A stretch of DNA of 64,000 nucleotides, taken from positions 248,001 through 312,000 of the forward strand of contig NZ_JACNMU010000005.1 in the NCBI RefSeq assembly GCF_014901205.1, given 5' to 3'. This DNA comes from Meridianimarinicoccus sp. MJW13 (lineage in GTDB: Bacteria; Pseudomonadota; Alphaproteobacteria; Rhodobacterales; Rhodobacteraceae). Positions 56,218 through 64,000 of the stretch are shown here, piece by piece. The stretch's first letter is position 1. Every line of letters starts with the position of its first letter. The notes under the pieces are model-generated. The model made no database searches. It was not told the origin of the DNA and saw nothing but the letters and a program-made list of their open reading frames with translations. Made by a program: the position numbers and the translations under genes.

Positions 56218-57804
56218 TCAATCGGACTTGATCAGCCCCGAGAACCCGGCCACCGCCAACAGCGACAAACCCCAGCCCGCGATGATGTGGAGCCAGAGAT
56301 AGGCCCGTGCCAGCGCCCCGATGGGCAGGCGCTCATCAGGGATCCAGTAGCCCTGCATCTCAAGGTCCACCACCGGCAGCAGCATGTCGGCGGAATAGAT
56401 CCACGGGTTGAACGTGGGATAGCCAAGGGCCGCCTGTTTCGAGGCAAAGCAATCGAATTGCGATTGCCCCGGCCCGGCCCGCCCGTCGACCGGGTCGCGG
56501 CCGCCGGGAAGCATCACCTGCTGATCCGCCTGCGTTGCGCACAGCACCCAGTCCGGCGAGCGCAGAGATACCGCGTCATTGGGCTTCAGCGCCTGCGCGT
56601 TGAACGCCGCGCCGAACACCCAAAGGCCCAGACCCCAGAACAGCGCCAGACACAAAAACGCCTGTAAAGGCCGCTGCCCATAGGCCACCGTGTAGCGCAG
56701 AACCCAGTCCCAGCAGTGCGCCGCGAAGGCATCTTCAAACAGATTGGCCATTTGCAACCGCTGGCGCCGATCTGCGCGCTGCAACCGCTCTTTCTCGATC
56801 AGAACAAGGCGCGCATCGTCCCGGTGGCCCATGTCGCGCAGCACTTTGGCCAGCTGTTCATAGGGTTGGGGTTTAAAGGGTTTCCCTGCCCGGTTCTGGC
56901 GGCGCAACCACTCCAGACGGTCCTTGGCCGAGAGCGACGTAGAGTAGATCGCATCATAGCGAAACCCGTCCAAATCCAGATTGCCCGCTTCCGGCCAGCA
57001 ATGCAGATCATCCACAATCGCAGAGACACGCGCATTCGTCAGAACAAGGCTCTCGGCAACCATCCCATCGCCCCGCAGGATAAAGCCGCCCTTGGCTTCC
57101 ACCCCCTGTACCATCAAGGCTGCCTTGTTTTTTCCCGTGGCGAATTTCCCGCCGGTGCAGTCAAAATCCCCGCCCAGCGTGGCTCTGTCAAAGCACAACA
57201 GACCTTTAATTGTCACGTCTCGAAGAAAGACGCCGCATTTAGCCTCCAGCCCAGCTGCGATAAGAGCGTTCCCACTGTTTCCCGCCGAAAATTGCCCGCC
57301 GGTACAAATCAATTGCCCGCCCAGCGTTGCCCCCAAAATGGTCATCTCGCCTGTGCTGGTCACGTCCTGCAAAAAGATGCCGCCTTTGATCTCGAGACGA
57401 TCGGCGCGCAATCCTTGTGCCAAATGGCTGCCGCTCAACCCCAGATTGGGGAGCGTTGCATCCCTTGCAATCACAGGGTCGGGGAACCGGCAGTGATGCA
57501 GCAACAAATCACCCTGCAAGTTGCAGCCTGTCAGATCCAGCCCCGCAGTTTCGGCCTCGGGCGTTGGGTCATCCCCGTCGATGAAGGCCCCGGAAATCCA
57601 CAACCCGCGGGGACTGAGCCGACATTTTTTACAGCCCCCCAACGCAAGATAAGCAATGAAACTGACGCGAATGCGCACAGCGTGCGAGGCATCCTCGGGC
57701 GGCAATTCGGTTGAGATGATCAAAAAATGCCCGGTGTGCACCTCGTCCCGCAGTTTCTGTTCTGCGGGCCACAGCTCTCCGAATTCCGCCAGGGTGCGTT
57801 TCAT
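56218..57804 (-). CDS. membrane protein with beta-repeat region, unknown function
   Basis: 528 residues. The N-terminal half has near 45-residue repeats (ATLGGQLICTGGQF and ATLGGDFDCTGGKF, each followed by an EAKGGxxLR-type line), predicted to form a right-handed beta-helix like bactofilin or pentapeptide proteins. Two TM segments lie in the C-terminal half (FLCLALFWGLGLWVFGAAF, IIAGWGLSLLAVAGFSGL). No catalytic motif is seen. The coding GC is clearly lower than its neighbours (for example around 57180-57260). ATGA overlap with the upstream gene. Looks like an insertion in the conserved ruvB-ybgC interval. Confidence 0.6.
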   Translation of the reverse strand: MKRTLAEFGELWPAEQKLRDEVHTGHFLIISTELPPEDASHAVRIRVSFIAYLALGGCKKCRLSPRGLWISGAFIDGDDPTPEAETAGLDLTGCNLQGDLLLHHCRFPDPVIARDATLPNLGLSGSHLAQGLRADRLEIKGGIFLQDVTSTGEMTILGATLGGQLICTGGQFSAGNSGNALIAAGLEAKCGVFLRDVTIKGLLCFDRATLGGDFDCTGGKFATGKNKAALMVQGVEAKGGFILRGDGMVAESLVLTNARVSAIVDDLHCWPEAGNLDLDGFRYDAIYSTSLSAKDRLEWLRRQNRAGKPFKPQPYEQLAKVLRDMGHRDDARLVLIEKERLQRADRRQRLQMANLFEDAFAAHCWDWVLRYTVAYGQRPLQAFLCLALFWGLGLWVFGAAFNAQALKPNDAVSLRSPDWVLCATQADQQVMLPGGRDPVDGRAGPGQSQFDCFASKQAALGYPTFNPWIYSADMLLPVVDLEMQGYWIPDERLPIGALARAYLWLHIIAGWGLSLLAVAGFSGLIKSD

Positions 57805-58427
57805 CGGGTCTGCATCCGGGCGAACAAGCGCAGGGCGTGGCTAGGGTCCTGGGCCGTCGCGGGCAGCACCGGGTCATAGGCGGCGCGCAGCAGGGCGCCG
57901 ATTTCGGGGCGCAGGATGGTGTGGCCGGTGTCGGGCACCACCGCCAGCGGCGACATTTGCCGGAACGCGGTGTCGGACCACAGCAGCATCGATTGCACCA
58001 CCTGGCTGAGCGCCAGGGTCTCCGCCGGCACCGCCGAAAGCTCCGCATCCATGCGCAGGAAGACGAAGCACGCCTTGATCGCGCCGTCCGTGTCGAAGCG
58101 GAAGATGCGGTACTGGTTGGCGCCGGTCTTTTGCAGCCTATCGACCAGCGGGCCGAGGTCGGGGATCATCTTGTCGAGGTTGGGCGTCTCGACCAGTTCT
58201 TCCCAGTCGCGGAAGAAGAAGAACATCAGGTTGGCGCCAAGCTCGGGATCGGTCTCGGCCAGCCTGTGATCGGCCAGGGCAACCACGGCCTCCAGCGCGC
58301 CTTTCAGCACCGGCAGGGTCTCTTCGGTCACGCCGAAGATCACCGGCGCGATGGGGCGGCCCCAGCGGGCGAAGGCAAAACTGTCGTCGGAACGGGTGAA
58401 CAGGGCGGTCAGGGCTTGCGGTGTCAT
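57801..58427 (-). CDS. conserved hypothetical protein next to ruvB
   Basis: 208 residues without signal or TM segments. Aromatic-rich FFFFRDWEELVETPNLDKMIPDL and YRIFRFDTDGAIKACFVFLRM, then LSQVVQSMLLWSDTAF. Similar proteins occur between ruvB and the tol genes in Rhodobacterales as far as I recall; function unknown. ATG 58427 is the best domain-consistent start, with a weak ribosome site. The stop overlaps the 528-residue gene as ATGA, so they are coupled. Confidence 0.7.
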   Translation of the reverse strand: MTPQALTALFTRSDDSFAFARWGRPIAPVIFGVTEETLPVLKGALEAVVALADHRLAETDPELGANLMFFFFRDWEELVETPNLDKMIPDLGPLVDRLQKTGANQYRIFRFDTDGAIKACFVFLRMDAELSAVPAETLALSQVVQSMLLWSDTAFRQMSPLAVVPDTGHTILRPEIGALLRAAYDPVLPATAQDPSHALRLFARMQTR

Positions 58428-58484
58428 GGCCGCGTTATGCGAAGGCGGGCGCGGTCTGGCAAGCGGGGTGATCTTGGATTTCGT

Positions 58485-58518
58485 GCCTCCGGCGGGAGTA
58501 TTTCCGCCAAGAAGAAGA
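58485..58518 (+). repeat. dispersed intergenic repeat, copy 5 (long form)
   Basis: GCCTCCGGCGGGAGTATTTC at 58485-58504, then CGCCAAGAAGAAGA. GGCGG (58491-58495) and CCGCC (58504-58508) could pair. It sits between ruvB and the 208-residue gene. Confidence 0.85.
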
Positions 58519-58533
58519 GACGCGGGGCGCGCG

Positions 58534-59562
58534 TCAGATTTCCAGCAGGCCCTGATCGGGGGCGCGTGGGGCTTGCAGGCCCAGATGCTGCCAGGCCCGG
58601 CGGGCCAGCATGCGGCCACGCGGCGTGCGCTGGATCAGGCCTTGTTGCAGCAGGTAGGGCTCGATCACCTCTTCCAGCGCATCGCGGCTTTCGGACAGCG
58701 CCGCAGCCATGGTTTCGATGCCCACAGGGCCGCCGCCATAGTGCTCGGCGATCAGGGTCAGGTAGCGGCGGTCGGCGCCGTCGAGCCCCAGGTGATCGAC
58801 CCCGAGGCGGGTCAGGGCGAGGTCGGCGATGGCCCGGCTGAGGCGGCCGTCGCCTTCGACCAGCGCGAAATCCACCACCCGGCGCAGCAGCCGTCCGGCG
58901 ATGCGCGGGGTGCCACGGGCGCGGCGAGCGATCTCGCGCGCGCCTTCGGGGTCCGAGGGGATGCCCATCAGGCGGGCGCCGCGTGTGACGATCTGGTGCA
59001 GCTCGTCCTCGGTGTAGAATTGCAGCCGCGTCGGGATGCCGAAGCGGTCGCGCAGGGGCGTGGTGAGCAAGCCGAGCCGGGTGGTGGCGCCGACCAGGGT
59101 GAAGGGCTGAAGTTCGATCCGGACGGTGCGGGCGGCGGGGCCTTCGCCGATCACCAGATCCAGTTCGAAGTCTTCCAGCGCCGGGTAGAGCACCTCTTCC
59201 ACTGCCGGATTCAGACGGTGGATCTCGTCGATGAACAGGACATCGCGGCTTTCGAGGTTGGTCAGGATCGCGGCGAGATCGCCGGCCTTGGCCAGCACCG
59301 GGCCGGAGGTCATACGGAAATTCACCCCCAGTTCACGGGCGATGATCTGGGCCAGCGTGGTTTTTCCAAGACCGGGCGGGCCGTAGAACAGGGTGTGATC
59401 CATCGCCTCGCCGCGCTGGCGAGCGGACTGGATGAAGACATGCAGGTTGGCGCGCGCCTCGGCCTGGCCGGTGAATTCGTCCAGCGATTGCGGGCGCAGG
59501 GCGCGGTCGGCGTCTTCGGGTTGGGGGTCTGGGCGCAGGGTGGGGTCCGGGGCCTGGGTCAC
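58534..59562 (-). CDS. ruvB: Holliday junction helicase RuvB
   Basis: 342 residues. Walker [10 protein letters not shown] at 61-69, Walker [11 protein letters not shown], sensor MTSGPVL and a C-terminal winged helix with [12 protein letters not shown]. It drives branch migration with RuvA. The start is GTG at 59562, 4 bp after the ruvA stop. Confidence 0.97.
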   Translation of the reverse strand: MTQAPDPTLRPDPQPEDADRALRPQSLDEFTGQAEARANLHVFIQSARQRGEAMDHTLFYGPPGLGKTTLAQIIARELGVNFRMTSGPVLAKAGDLAAILTNLESRDVLFIDEIHRLNPAVEEVLYPALEDFELDLVIGEGPAARTVRIELQPFTLVGATTRLGLLTTPLRDRFGIPTRLQFYTEDELHQIVTRGARLMGIPSDPEGAREIARRARGTPRIAGRLLRRVVDFALVEGDGRLSRAIADLALTRLGVDHLGLDGADRRYLTLIAEHYGGGPVGIETMAAALSESRDALEEVIEPYLLQQGLIQRTPRGRMLARRAWQHLGLQAPRAPDQGLLEI

Positions 59563-59566
59563 GCGA

Positions 59567-60235
59567 TCACTCCTTCGGGGCCAGCAGGCGCAGGGCGGCG
59601 CGGATCAGGGCGGTGGTATCGGCATCGGGCGCCTCGCCACTGGCCTGGGCCACGGCGGAGGCGGCTTCGGACGGGCCATAGCCGAGGTTGGTCAGCGCCG
59701 AGAGTGCGTCGGCCTGGGCGGAAGCGTCGATGGACGGCGCGGGGGCTGCGGGCGCGGGGGTTTCTAGCACTGCCGTGTCTGCCGTGGAGGGCGTGGTGGC
59801 GGGCTGGGCGCCGGCGCCGCTCATCGCCATCACCGAAGGGGCCTTGTCCTTCAACTCGTTCACCACCCGTTGCGCGATCTTCGGGCCAACGCCGGGGGCG
59901 GCCTTGACCGCCGCCGCATCCCCAAGCGCGATGGCCCGGCTGACCCCGTCAGGCCCCAGAGTGCCGAGGATCGCCAGCGCCGCCTTGGCACCCACTCCCT
60001 GCACCGTCAGCAGCAAGCGGTACCATTCCTTTTCCACCAGGCTTTCAAAGCCGAAAAGCTGCAGCAGATCCTCGCGCACCAGAAGATCGGTGTAGAGCGA
60101 CACGAAGGCCCCCCGTGCGGGCAGCGTCGCCAGCGTGCGATCCGAACAATAGACCAGGTAGCCCACCCCGCCGACGTCGATCATCACGTGATCGTTGCCG
60201 CGATAGGCCAGTTGCCCCGACAGCCGCCCGATCAT
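59567..60235 (-). CDS. ruvA: Holliday junction protein RuvA
   Basis: 222 residues. MIGRLSGQ start, OB fold with [11 protein letters not shown], two helix-hairpin-helix motifs ([26 protein letters not shown]), and a C-terminal RuvB-binding domain ([16 protein letters not shown]). The linker is Ala/Pro-rich. ATGA overlap with ruvC. Confidence 0.97.
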   Translation of the reverse strand: MIGRLSGQLAYRGNDHVMIDVGGVGYLVYCSDRTLATLPARGAFVSLYTDLLVREDLLQLFGFESLVEKEWYRLLLTVQGVGAKAALAILGTLGPDGVSRAIALGDAAAVKAAPGVGPKIAQRVVNELKDKAPSVMAMSGAGAQPATTPSTADTAVLETPAPAAPAPSIDASAQADALSALTNLGYGPSEAASAVAQASGEAPDADTTALIRAALRLLAPKE

Positions 60236-60738
60236 GCGGAGGCCTTGCGCAGCGCGGCCTCGAGCCGGCCTGCCGATTGCAGGTGATGGGCGTGACACAG
60301 CGCGATGGCCAGCGCATCGGCGGCATCGGGGCCTTCGGGTTCGACGCCGGGAAAATGCAGGCGGATCATCGCGCCGATCTGGTCCTTGTGGGCGTGCCCC
60401 ACCCCGACCACCGCCTTTTTCACCGCGTTGGGGGCGTATTCGCCGATCGGCAGCCCCGCCTGTGCCGGCACCAGCAGCGCGATCCCCCGCGCCTGCCCCA
60501 GCTTCAGCGTGCCCACCGGATCGCGGTTCACGAAGGTCTGTTCGACCGCCGCATGGGTTGGTGCATAGCGCAGCAGGATGTCCGTCAAATCGATGTGCAG
60601 GCGCAACAGGCGTTCAGCCAGACTGCCCTTGCCCGAAACCAGCGTGCCGTTGGCCGCGTGGCGAATCCTGGTGCCCTCTACGTCGATGACGCCCCAGCCG
60701 AGTCGCCTCAGCCCCGGATCGATCCCCAGAATGCGCAT
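60232..60738 (-). CDS. ruvC: Holliday junction resolvase RuvC
   Basis: 168 residues. The catalytic acids are in place: Asp7 (RILGID), Glu66 (VEQTF), Asp138 and Asp141 ([11 protein letters not shown]). It cuts Holliday junctions. First gene of the ruvCAB unit. A LexA-like box lies 47 bp before its ATG at 60738. Confidence 0.97.
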   Translation of the reverse strand: MRILGIDPGLRRLGWGVIDVEGTRIRHAANGTLVSGKGSLAERLLRLHIDLTDILLRYAPTHAAVEQTFVNRDPVGTLKLGQARGIALLVPAQAGLPIGEYAPNAVKKAVVGVGHAHKDQIGAMIRLHFPGVEPEGPDAADALAIALCHAHHLQSAGRLEAALRKASA

Positions 60739-60784
60739 CTGCCTGCCCGCTCGTTGTTATTTTGGCACGCATAGCACGAAACAA

Positions 60785-60799
60785 GAACATCTGTAAAAC
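60785..60799. promoter_or_regulatory. candidate LexA box before ruvC
   Basis: GAACATCTGTAAAAC fits the alphaproteobacterial GAAC-N7-GAAC SOS box at seven of eight defined positions (AAAC in place of GAAC). It lies upstream of ruvC, a classic SOS gene. Confidence 0.5.
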
Positions 60800-60842
60800 G
60801 GATTGCCCGCAGGCTTCGACGCGACGTTACCTTTCCGGCGCA

Positions 60843-60897
60843 GTCTGAAACCGACATCCCGGCGGGAAACCGGGTCTGAAAACGACATTTCCAGACC
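60843..60897. repeat. direct and inverted repeat in the ruvC/DUF1127 spacer
   Basis: The 329-bp region 60739-61067 has no gene. In it, GTCTGAAACCGACAT (60843-60857) recurs with one change at 60874-60888, a period of 31 bp. GGTCTG (60873-60878) and CAGACC (60892-60897) form an inverted repeat within the second copy. It could be an operator for the DUF1127 gene or for ruvC (inference). Nothing else was seen apart from the LexA-like box. Confidence 0.6.
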
Positions 60898-61067
60898 TGG
60901 ATTTAGGGCCAGTTTTCAATGCTCTTAGCGCCAGAAACAGCCCTGCCTTTTCTGCATGACGGGCATGCACAAAGCGCCGGTTGCCGGGGTGCGCAAGTTT
61001 TCCTATCTGGCGACTCGAGAACGATGAATACCTCACCACTCTGAAAACTCTAGAAGGATGGTCTGTC

Positions 61068-61274
61068 ATGGCCTACGTACAAGCACACGCCCTGCCGCAA
61101 GTTTCCGGTTCGATCTTTTCCCTGCCGACACACCTGGTGACCCGTTTCCACGCCTGGAATCAAGCCCGCCAGACCCGCAATGCCCTTATGCAACTGACGG
61201 ACCGTGAACTGGCCGATGTGGGCCTGACCTATGCCGATATCGAGAAGGTCGCGCGGAACACCGTCCATGTGTGA
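61068..61274 (+). CDS. DUF1127 domain small protein
   Basis: 68 residues, ending in the DUF1127 pattern NALMQLTDRELADVGLTYADIEKVAR. Such small Arg-rich proteins are common in alphaproteobacteria; some are RNA-binding regulators. AAGGAT precedes ATG 61068. A strong terminator follows 30 bp later, so it is a monocistronic unit. Confidence 0.9.
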   Translation: MAYVQAHALPQVSGSIFSLPTHLVTRFHAWNQARQTRNALMQLTDRELADVGLTYADIEKVARNTVHV

Positions 61275-61303
61275 CCGGCTGCACCACACTGATTGCCGGA
61301 GAC

Positions 61304-61337
61304 AGGCCGCGGGATAACTCCTCGCGGCCTTTTTCTT
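61304..61337 (+). terminator. intrinsic terminator behind the DUF1127 gene
   Basis: AGGCCGCG (61304-61311) pairs perfectly with CGCGGCCT (61323-61330) around an 11-base loop, then TTTTCTTT. Confidence 0.93.
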
Positions 61338-61341
61338 TGTC

Positions 61342-62214
61342 TTACACCGCGCGTTGCAGGGTCAGGGTGGTCCAATCGCACTCGATGTCGCGCTGGGTCA
61401 GGGCAAAGCCTGCGTCCTCATAGGCCTCGATCACCGCATCGGCCTGCGCGTTCAGGATGCCCGACAGGATCGCATGGCCACCCGGCGCCACGGCGCCGCC
61501 CATGTCCGGCGCAAGCGCCAGAAGCGGGCCCATCAGGATATTGGCAAAGACCAGATCGAAGGGTGCCTCTGCCGCCAGATCGGGATGATCGAACCCGGCG
61601 GCCTCGACGCAGATCACCCGGCCTTCCAGCCCGTTGGACACCACGTTCGCCGCCGCCACCTCGACCGCCACTTCGTCGATGTCCGAAGCCAGCACCGTGA
61701 TCGGCCAGACCCGGGCCGCGGCCATGCCAAGAACGGCGGTGCCACAGCCGACATCGGCGACCTTCTGGCAGGTCACACCTTGTTCCAGCAGGCGATCCAG
61801 CGCCTTGAGGCAGCCCAGCGTGGTGCCGTGATGGCCGGTGCCGAAGGCCATGGCGGCCTCGATCAACAGGCCGATCCGGCCTTCGGGCAACTTGTCGGCA
61901 TCATGCGAACCGTGCACGAAAAAGCGCCCGGCCTCGACCGGTGCCAACTCGCGCTTCACCTTGGCCACCCAGTCGGTTTCCGGCACTTCCGACACGGTGA
62001 AGGGCCGGGCCCCGAAGGCGGCGGCCGCCAGCGCCAGCGCCACATCGTCGGGGGCCTCCAGGAAATAGGCGCCGACCTCCCACAAGCCCGAGCCGTCTTC
62101 CATTTCGAACACGCCGACGCCAGTGGGAATGGGGTCGATGTCTTCCAGCATCTCTCCCAGAGCCTGGGCGGCATCGCGGCCCTTCAGGGTGGTCAGGGCG
62201 GAATAGGTGATCAT
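61342..62214 (-). CDS. prmA: ribosomal protein L11 methyltransferase
   Basis: 290 residues. An N-terminal L11-binding domain, a linker with AFGTGHHGTTLGCL, and a SAM-binding domain with VADVGCGTAVLGMAAARV and FDLVFANILMGPLLALA (NPPY-type motif NILM). It trimethylates L11. ATG 62214 begins MITYSALTTLKG. 31 bp after the acetyltransferase gene. Confidence 0.95.
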   Translation of the reverse strand: MITYSALTTLKGRDAAQALGEMLEDIDPIPTGVGVFEMEDGSGLWEVGAYFLEAPDDVALALAAAAFGARPFTVSEVPETDWVAKVKRELAPVEAGRFFVHGSHDADKLPEGRIGLLIEAAMAFGTGHHGTTLGCLKALDRLLEQGVTCQKVADVGCGTAVLGMAAARVWPITVLASDIDEVAVEVAAANVVSNGLEGRVICVEAAGFDHPDLAAEAPFDLVFANILMGPLLALAPDMGGAVAPGGHAILSGILNAQADAVIEAYEDAGFALTQRDIECDWTTLTLQRAV

Positions 62215-62245
62215 GGGGCGCTCCGGTGCGTTGGGGTCAGAGGGG

Positions 62246-62797
62246 CTATAGCGGGCGGGCCGGTACCCCTGCAACCCGCTGGCCGGGCGCCACATCGCGC
62301 GTGACGACCGCGCCCGCACCGACGACGGCACCGTCGCCCACGGTGACACCGGGCAGCAGGGTCACGCCGCCACAGATCCAGACATCTTCTCCCAGCGTGA
62401 CGGGAAAGGCCCGTTCGATCCCCTCGCGGCGGCGGGTCGGATCGGGGTGATGCTCGGCACAGTAGATCTGCACCCCCGGTCCCAGCATGGTGCCTGTGCC
62501 GATGCGCACCGGCGCGCTGTCCAGAATGGTGCAGCCCGCGTTCATGTAGACCCGATCGGCCAAATGGATGTTGCGCCCGTACGAGCAATGAAACGGGGCT
62601 TCGATGAAGACCCTCTTACCAACCTCGGCGAACAGCGCGCGCAACCAAGGGGCCATGGCGCCGCGTTCATCCGGCGCCAGGGTGGCGTGCTGGTGGCAGG
62701 CCCGGCGCGCCTCCTGGCGCAGGGCCTCGAAGGCCTCGCCAAGCGCATTGTACCAGGTGCCATCGGCGACCCGCGCCAATGGCGTGACGTCAGACAC
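62246..62797 (-). CDS. sugar O-acetyltransferase (Maa/NodL type)
   Basis: 183 residues. An N-terminal maltose-transacetylase helix domain ([28 protein letters not shown]), then left-handed beta-helix hexapeptide repeats with the active His segment [12 protein letters not shown] and [31 protein letters not shown]. It acetylates a sugar or glycoside. GTG 62797 (VSDVTPL) is chosen by family start; it overlaps the msrA stop by 8 bp. Confidence 0.88.
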   Translation of the reverse strand: MSDVTPLARVADGTWYNALGEAFEALRQEARRACHQHATLAPDERGAMAPWLRALFAEVGKRVFIEAPFHCSYGRNIHLADRVYMNAGCTILDSAPVRIGTGTMLGPGVQIYCAEHHPDPTRRREGIERAFPVTLGEDVWICGGVTLLPGVTVGDGAVVGAGAVVTRDVAPGQRVAGVPARPL

Positions 62798-63440
62798 CCG
62801 TGCCAATCGGGCAGGCAACCCCGGTGCCGCCCAGCCCGCAATAGCCACCGGGGTTCTTGGCCAGGTATTGCTGGTGATAGTCCTCGGCATAATAGAACAC
62901 GGGCGCGGTCAGGATCTCGGTGGTCACGGCCCCGTACCCGGCCTGGGCAAACCGCGGTGCCACGGCTTCGCGACTGGCCACCGCCGCCGCTTGCTGGGCC
63001 GCGCCATAAGTGTAGATGCCCGAGCGATACTGGGTGCCCATGTCATTGCCCTGCCGCATGCCCTGGGTCGGATCGTGGCCTTCCCAGAACACCTGAAGCA
63101 GCGCCTCATAGCTGATCACGGCGGGATCAAAGATCAGCCGCACCACCTCGTTGTGGCCGGTCTGGCCGCTGCAAACTTCCTGGTAGGTCGGGTTCGGCGT
63201 GTGGCCGCCCGCATAACCGACCATGGTCAGCCAGACGCCGTCAGCCTGCCAGAACAGACGCTCGACGCCCCAGAAACAGCCCATGCCAAACATCGCCTCG
63301 GCCATGCCCTCGGGCACCGGCGCCTTCAGCGGAATGCCGGACAGGAAATGGGTCTGCGCGGTGGGGATCGGCGTCTCGCGCCCCGGCAATGCCGCCTCGG
63401 CGCTGACCATCTCGGACTTCTTGCGGAACAGGTTCATCAT
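62790..63440 (-). CDS. msrA: peptide methionine sulfoxide reductase MsrA
   Basis: 216 residues. [13 protein letters not shown] with catalytic Cys55, [18 protein letters not shown] and [12 protein letters not shown], and a C-terminal [24 protein letters not shown]. The two later cysteines can resolve the active Cys. GGAGGT sits before ATG 63440 (or 63437). Confidence 0.95.
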   Translation of the reverse strand: MMNLFRKKSEMVSAEAALPGRETPIPTAQTHFLSGIPLKAPVPEGMAEAMFGMGCFWGVERLFWQADGVWLTMVGYAGGHTPNPTYQEVCSGQTGHNEVVRLIFDPAVISYEALLQVFWEGHDPTQGMRQGNDMGTQYRSGIYTYGAAQQAAAVASREAVAPRFAQAGYGAVTTEILTAPVFYYAEDYHQQYLAKNPGGYCGLGGTGVACPIGTGV

Positions 63441-63612
63441 CGCGACCTCCCTTGGATCAGCCGTAAGAATAGGGTGCCCGCCCCCCGCCGCCAAGCAGGC
63501 GCCGGTCACAGGGACGTGTGCTCGCTCCGCCGCCAACGTGGCAACAGATGCGCCTCGGACAGGGGGACGATGGTCAAACGCATGGCCGCCCCCCGCGTCG
63601 GGCGCTTCCGTG

Positions 63613-63648
63613 CCTTCTTCTTGGCGAAAATACTCCCCGCCGGAGGCG
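63613..63648 (-). repeat. dispersed intergenic repeat, copy 6 (long form)
   Basis: CTTCTTGGCGAAAATACTC followed by CCCGCCGGAGGCG, between msrA and priA. One core base differs from copy 2 (G for A after GGC). Confidence 0.85.
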
Positions 63649-63656
63649 TCCTGCCC

Positions 63657-64000
63657 TCACAGAAAGCTCTGCGGATCGATATCGATGCGCAGCCTCAGAT
63701 CACCCTTCAACGGAAACTGTCCGGCCCATTGCGCCACCGCCGCCTGCAAGGGCGCGCTGCGCGCCGCCTTGACCAGCAGCCGCACCCGGTGCCGCCCCCG
63801 GATCCGGGCAATGGGCGCGGGCGCCGGCCCATACAGTTCCGCCCCGATGGCCGCCAGCGGCCCGTTCTGCCGCGCCAGCGCGTTGCCCAGGTCGAACACC
63901 TGCGCCAGGTCGGGGCCCGAGATCACGATCCCCGCCATGCGCCCGAACGGCGGCATGGACAGGGCCTGTCGTTCCGCCGCCTCGGCCCGCCAGAACGGCT
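63657..64000 (-). CDS. priA: primosomal protein N' (PriA), C-terminal part
   Basis: The last 113 codons; the rest lies past the right edge. The fragment has PFWRAEAAERQALSMPPFGRMAG, a long AGIVISGPDLAQVFDLG segment, GPAPAPIARIRGRHRVRLLVKA and the ending LRIDIDPQSFL, all typical of the PriA C-terminal domain. PriA restarts replication at forks. A dispersed repeat lies just past its stop. Confidence 0.9.
   Translation of the reverse strand, partial: PFWRAEAAERQALSMPPFGRMAGIVISGPDLAQVFDLGNALARQNGPLAAIGAELYGPAPAPIARIRGRHRVRLLVKAARSAPLQAAVAQWAGQFPLKGDLRLRIDIDPQSFL

Noticed and set aside
60827-61069. Possible 80-residue minus-strand gene before the DUF1127 gene
   Set aside because: No ribosome site or family pattern; it overlaps the direct-repeat region and is better seen as noncoding.

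Overview
The window looks like a chromosomal stretch from a high-GC alphaproteobacterium of the Rhodobacteraceae (Rhodobacter/Paracoccus/roseobacter type). The reasons are the cytochrome aa3 cluster order ctaC-ctaB-small gene-ctaG-ctaE-surf1-thrC, the run ruvCAB-ybgC-tolQRAB-pal-cpoB-tilS-ftsH, the scoAB CoA-transferase, the phasin, and a NAD(P)/FAD-oxidoreductase-SelD fusion. There are no rRNA or tRNA genes, CRISPR arrays, prophage or transposase genes; the content is mostly core genome with a few accessory pockets.

Layout. Positions 1-4.1 kb hold the start of a DUF3422 gene, a phasin, the selD fusion and a convergent, tail-overlapping selU (selenium activation and its use in tRNA 2-selenouridine). 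4.2-14.2 kb is an envelope/lipid-type block: ybbP-ybbA and a divergent tesA-like esterase, then a second ABC ATPase and FtsX-type permease coupled to a secreted AttH/CrtC-type calycin protein, an FMN-binding PNPOx-like protein and a double NTF2-fold protein. 14.3-21.1 kb holds an MmcQ/YjbR gene, a galactose-type De Ley-Doudoroff cluster (SDR, dgoK, dgoA, galM), an allA-like ureidoglycolate lyase, a flavin reductase and the methylthioadenosine salvage pair mtnP-apt. 21.2-31.0 kb reads leftward: FAD-linked oxidase, MBL-fold protein, GNAT, M16 peptidase, thrC, surf1, ctaE, ctaG, a small assembly-type gene, ctaB and ctaC, headed by a perfect FNR-type box.

31.2-43.2 kb reads mainly rightward: tldD, dprA, topA, scoA, an inserted DUF1801 gene, scoB, a convergent degenerate HAD protein, then the ligase-associated Lhr-type helicase and PdeM with a hotdog thioesterase. 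43.3-46.3 kb is a one-carbon block (fhs, chorismate mutase, folD). 46.5-60.7 kb is one long leftward run from ruvC to ftsH, covering Holliday-junction processing, the complete Tol-Pal system and its partners, and interrupted by an unusual 528-residue membrane/beta-repeat protein of lower GC. It ends in a strong intrinsic terminator behind ftsH. The right edge carries a DUF1127 gene, prmA, a sugar O-acetyltransferase, msrA and the C-terminal end of priA.

Many gene pairs share ATGA or GTGA junctions, indicating translational coupling. A short motif (core CTTCTTGGCAAAAATACTC and variants) recurs six times, five times between genes and once inside the leader-encoding part of a gene. The observations I find most worth follow-up are this repeat family, the 528-residue gene inside the ruv-tol run, the tandem hairpin repeat just before scoB, the envelope-lipid block, and several enzymes whose key residues are replaced (SelU P-loop, SDR lysine, CDF metal site, HAD motifs).
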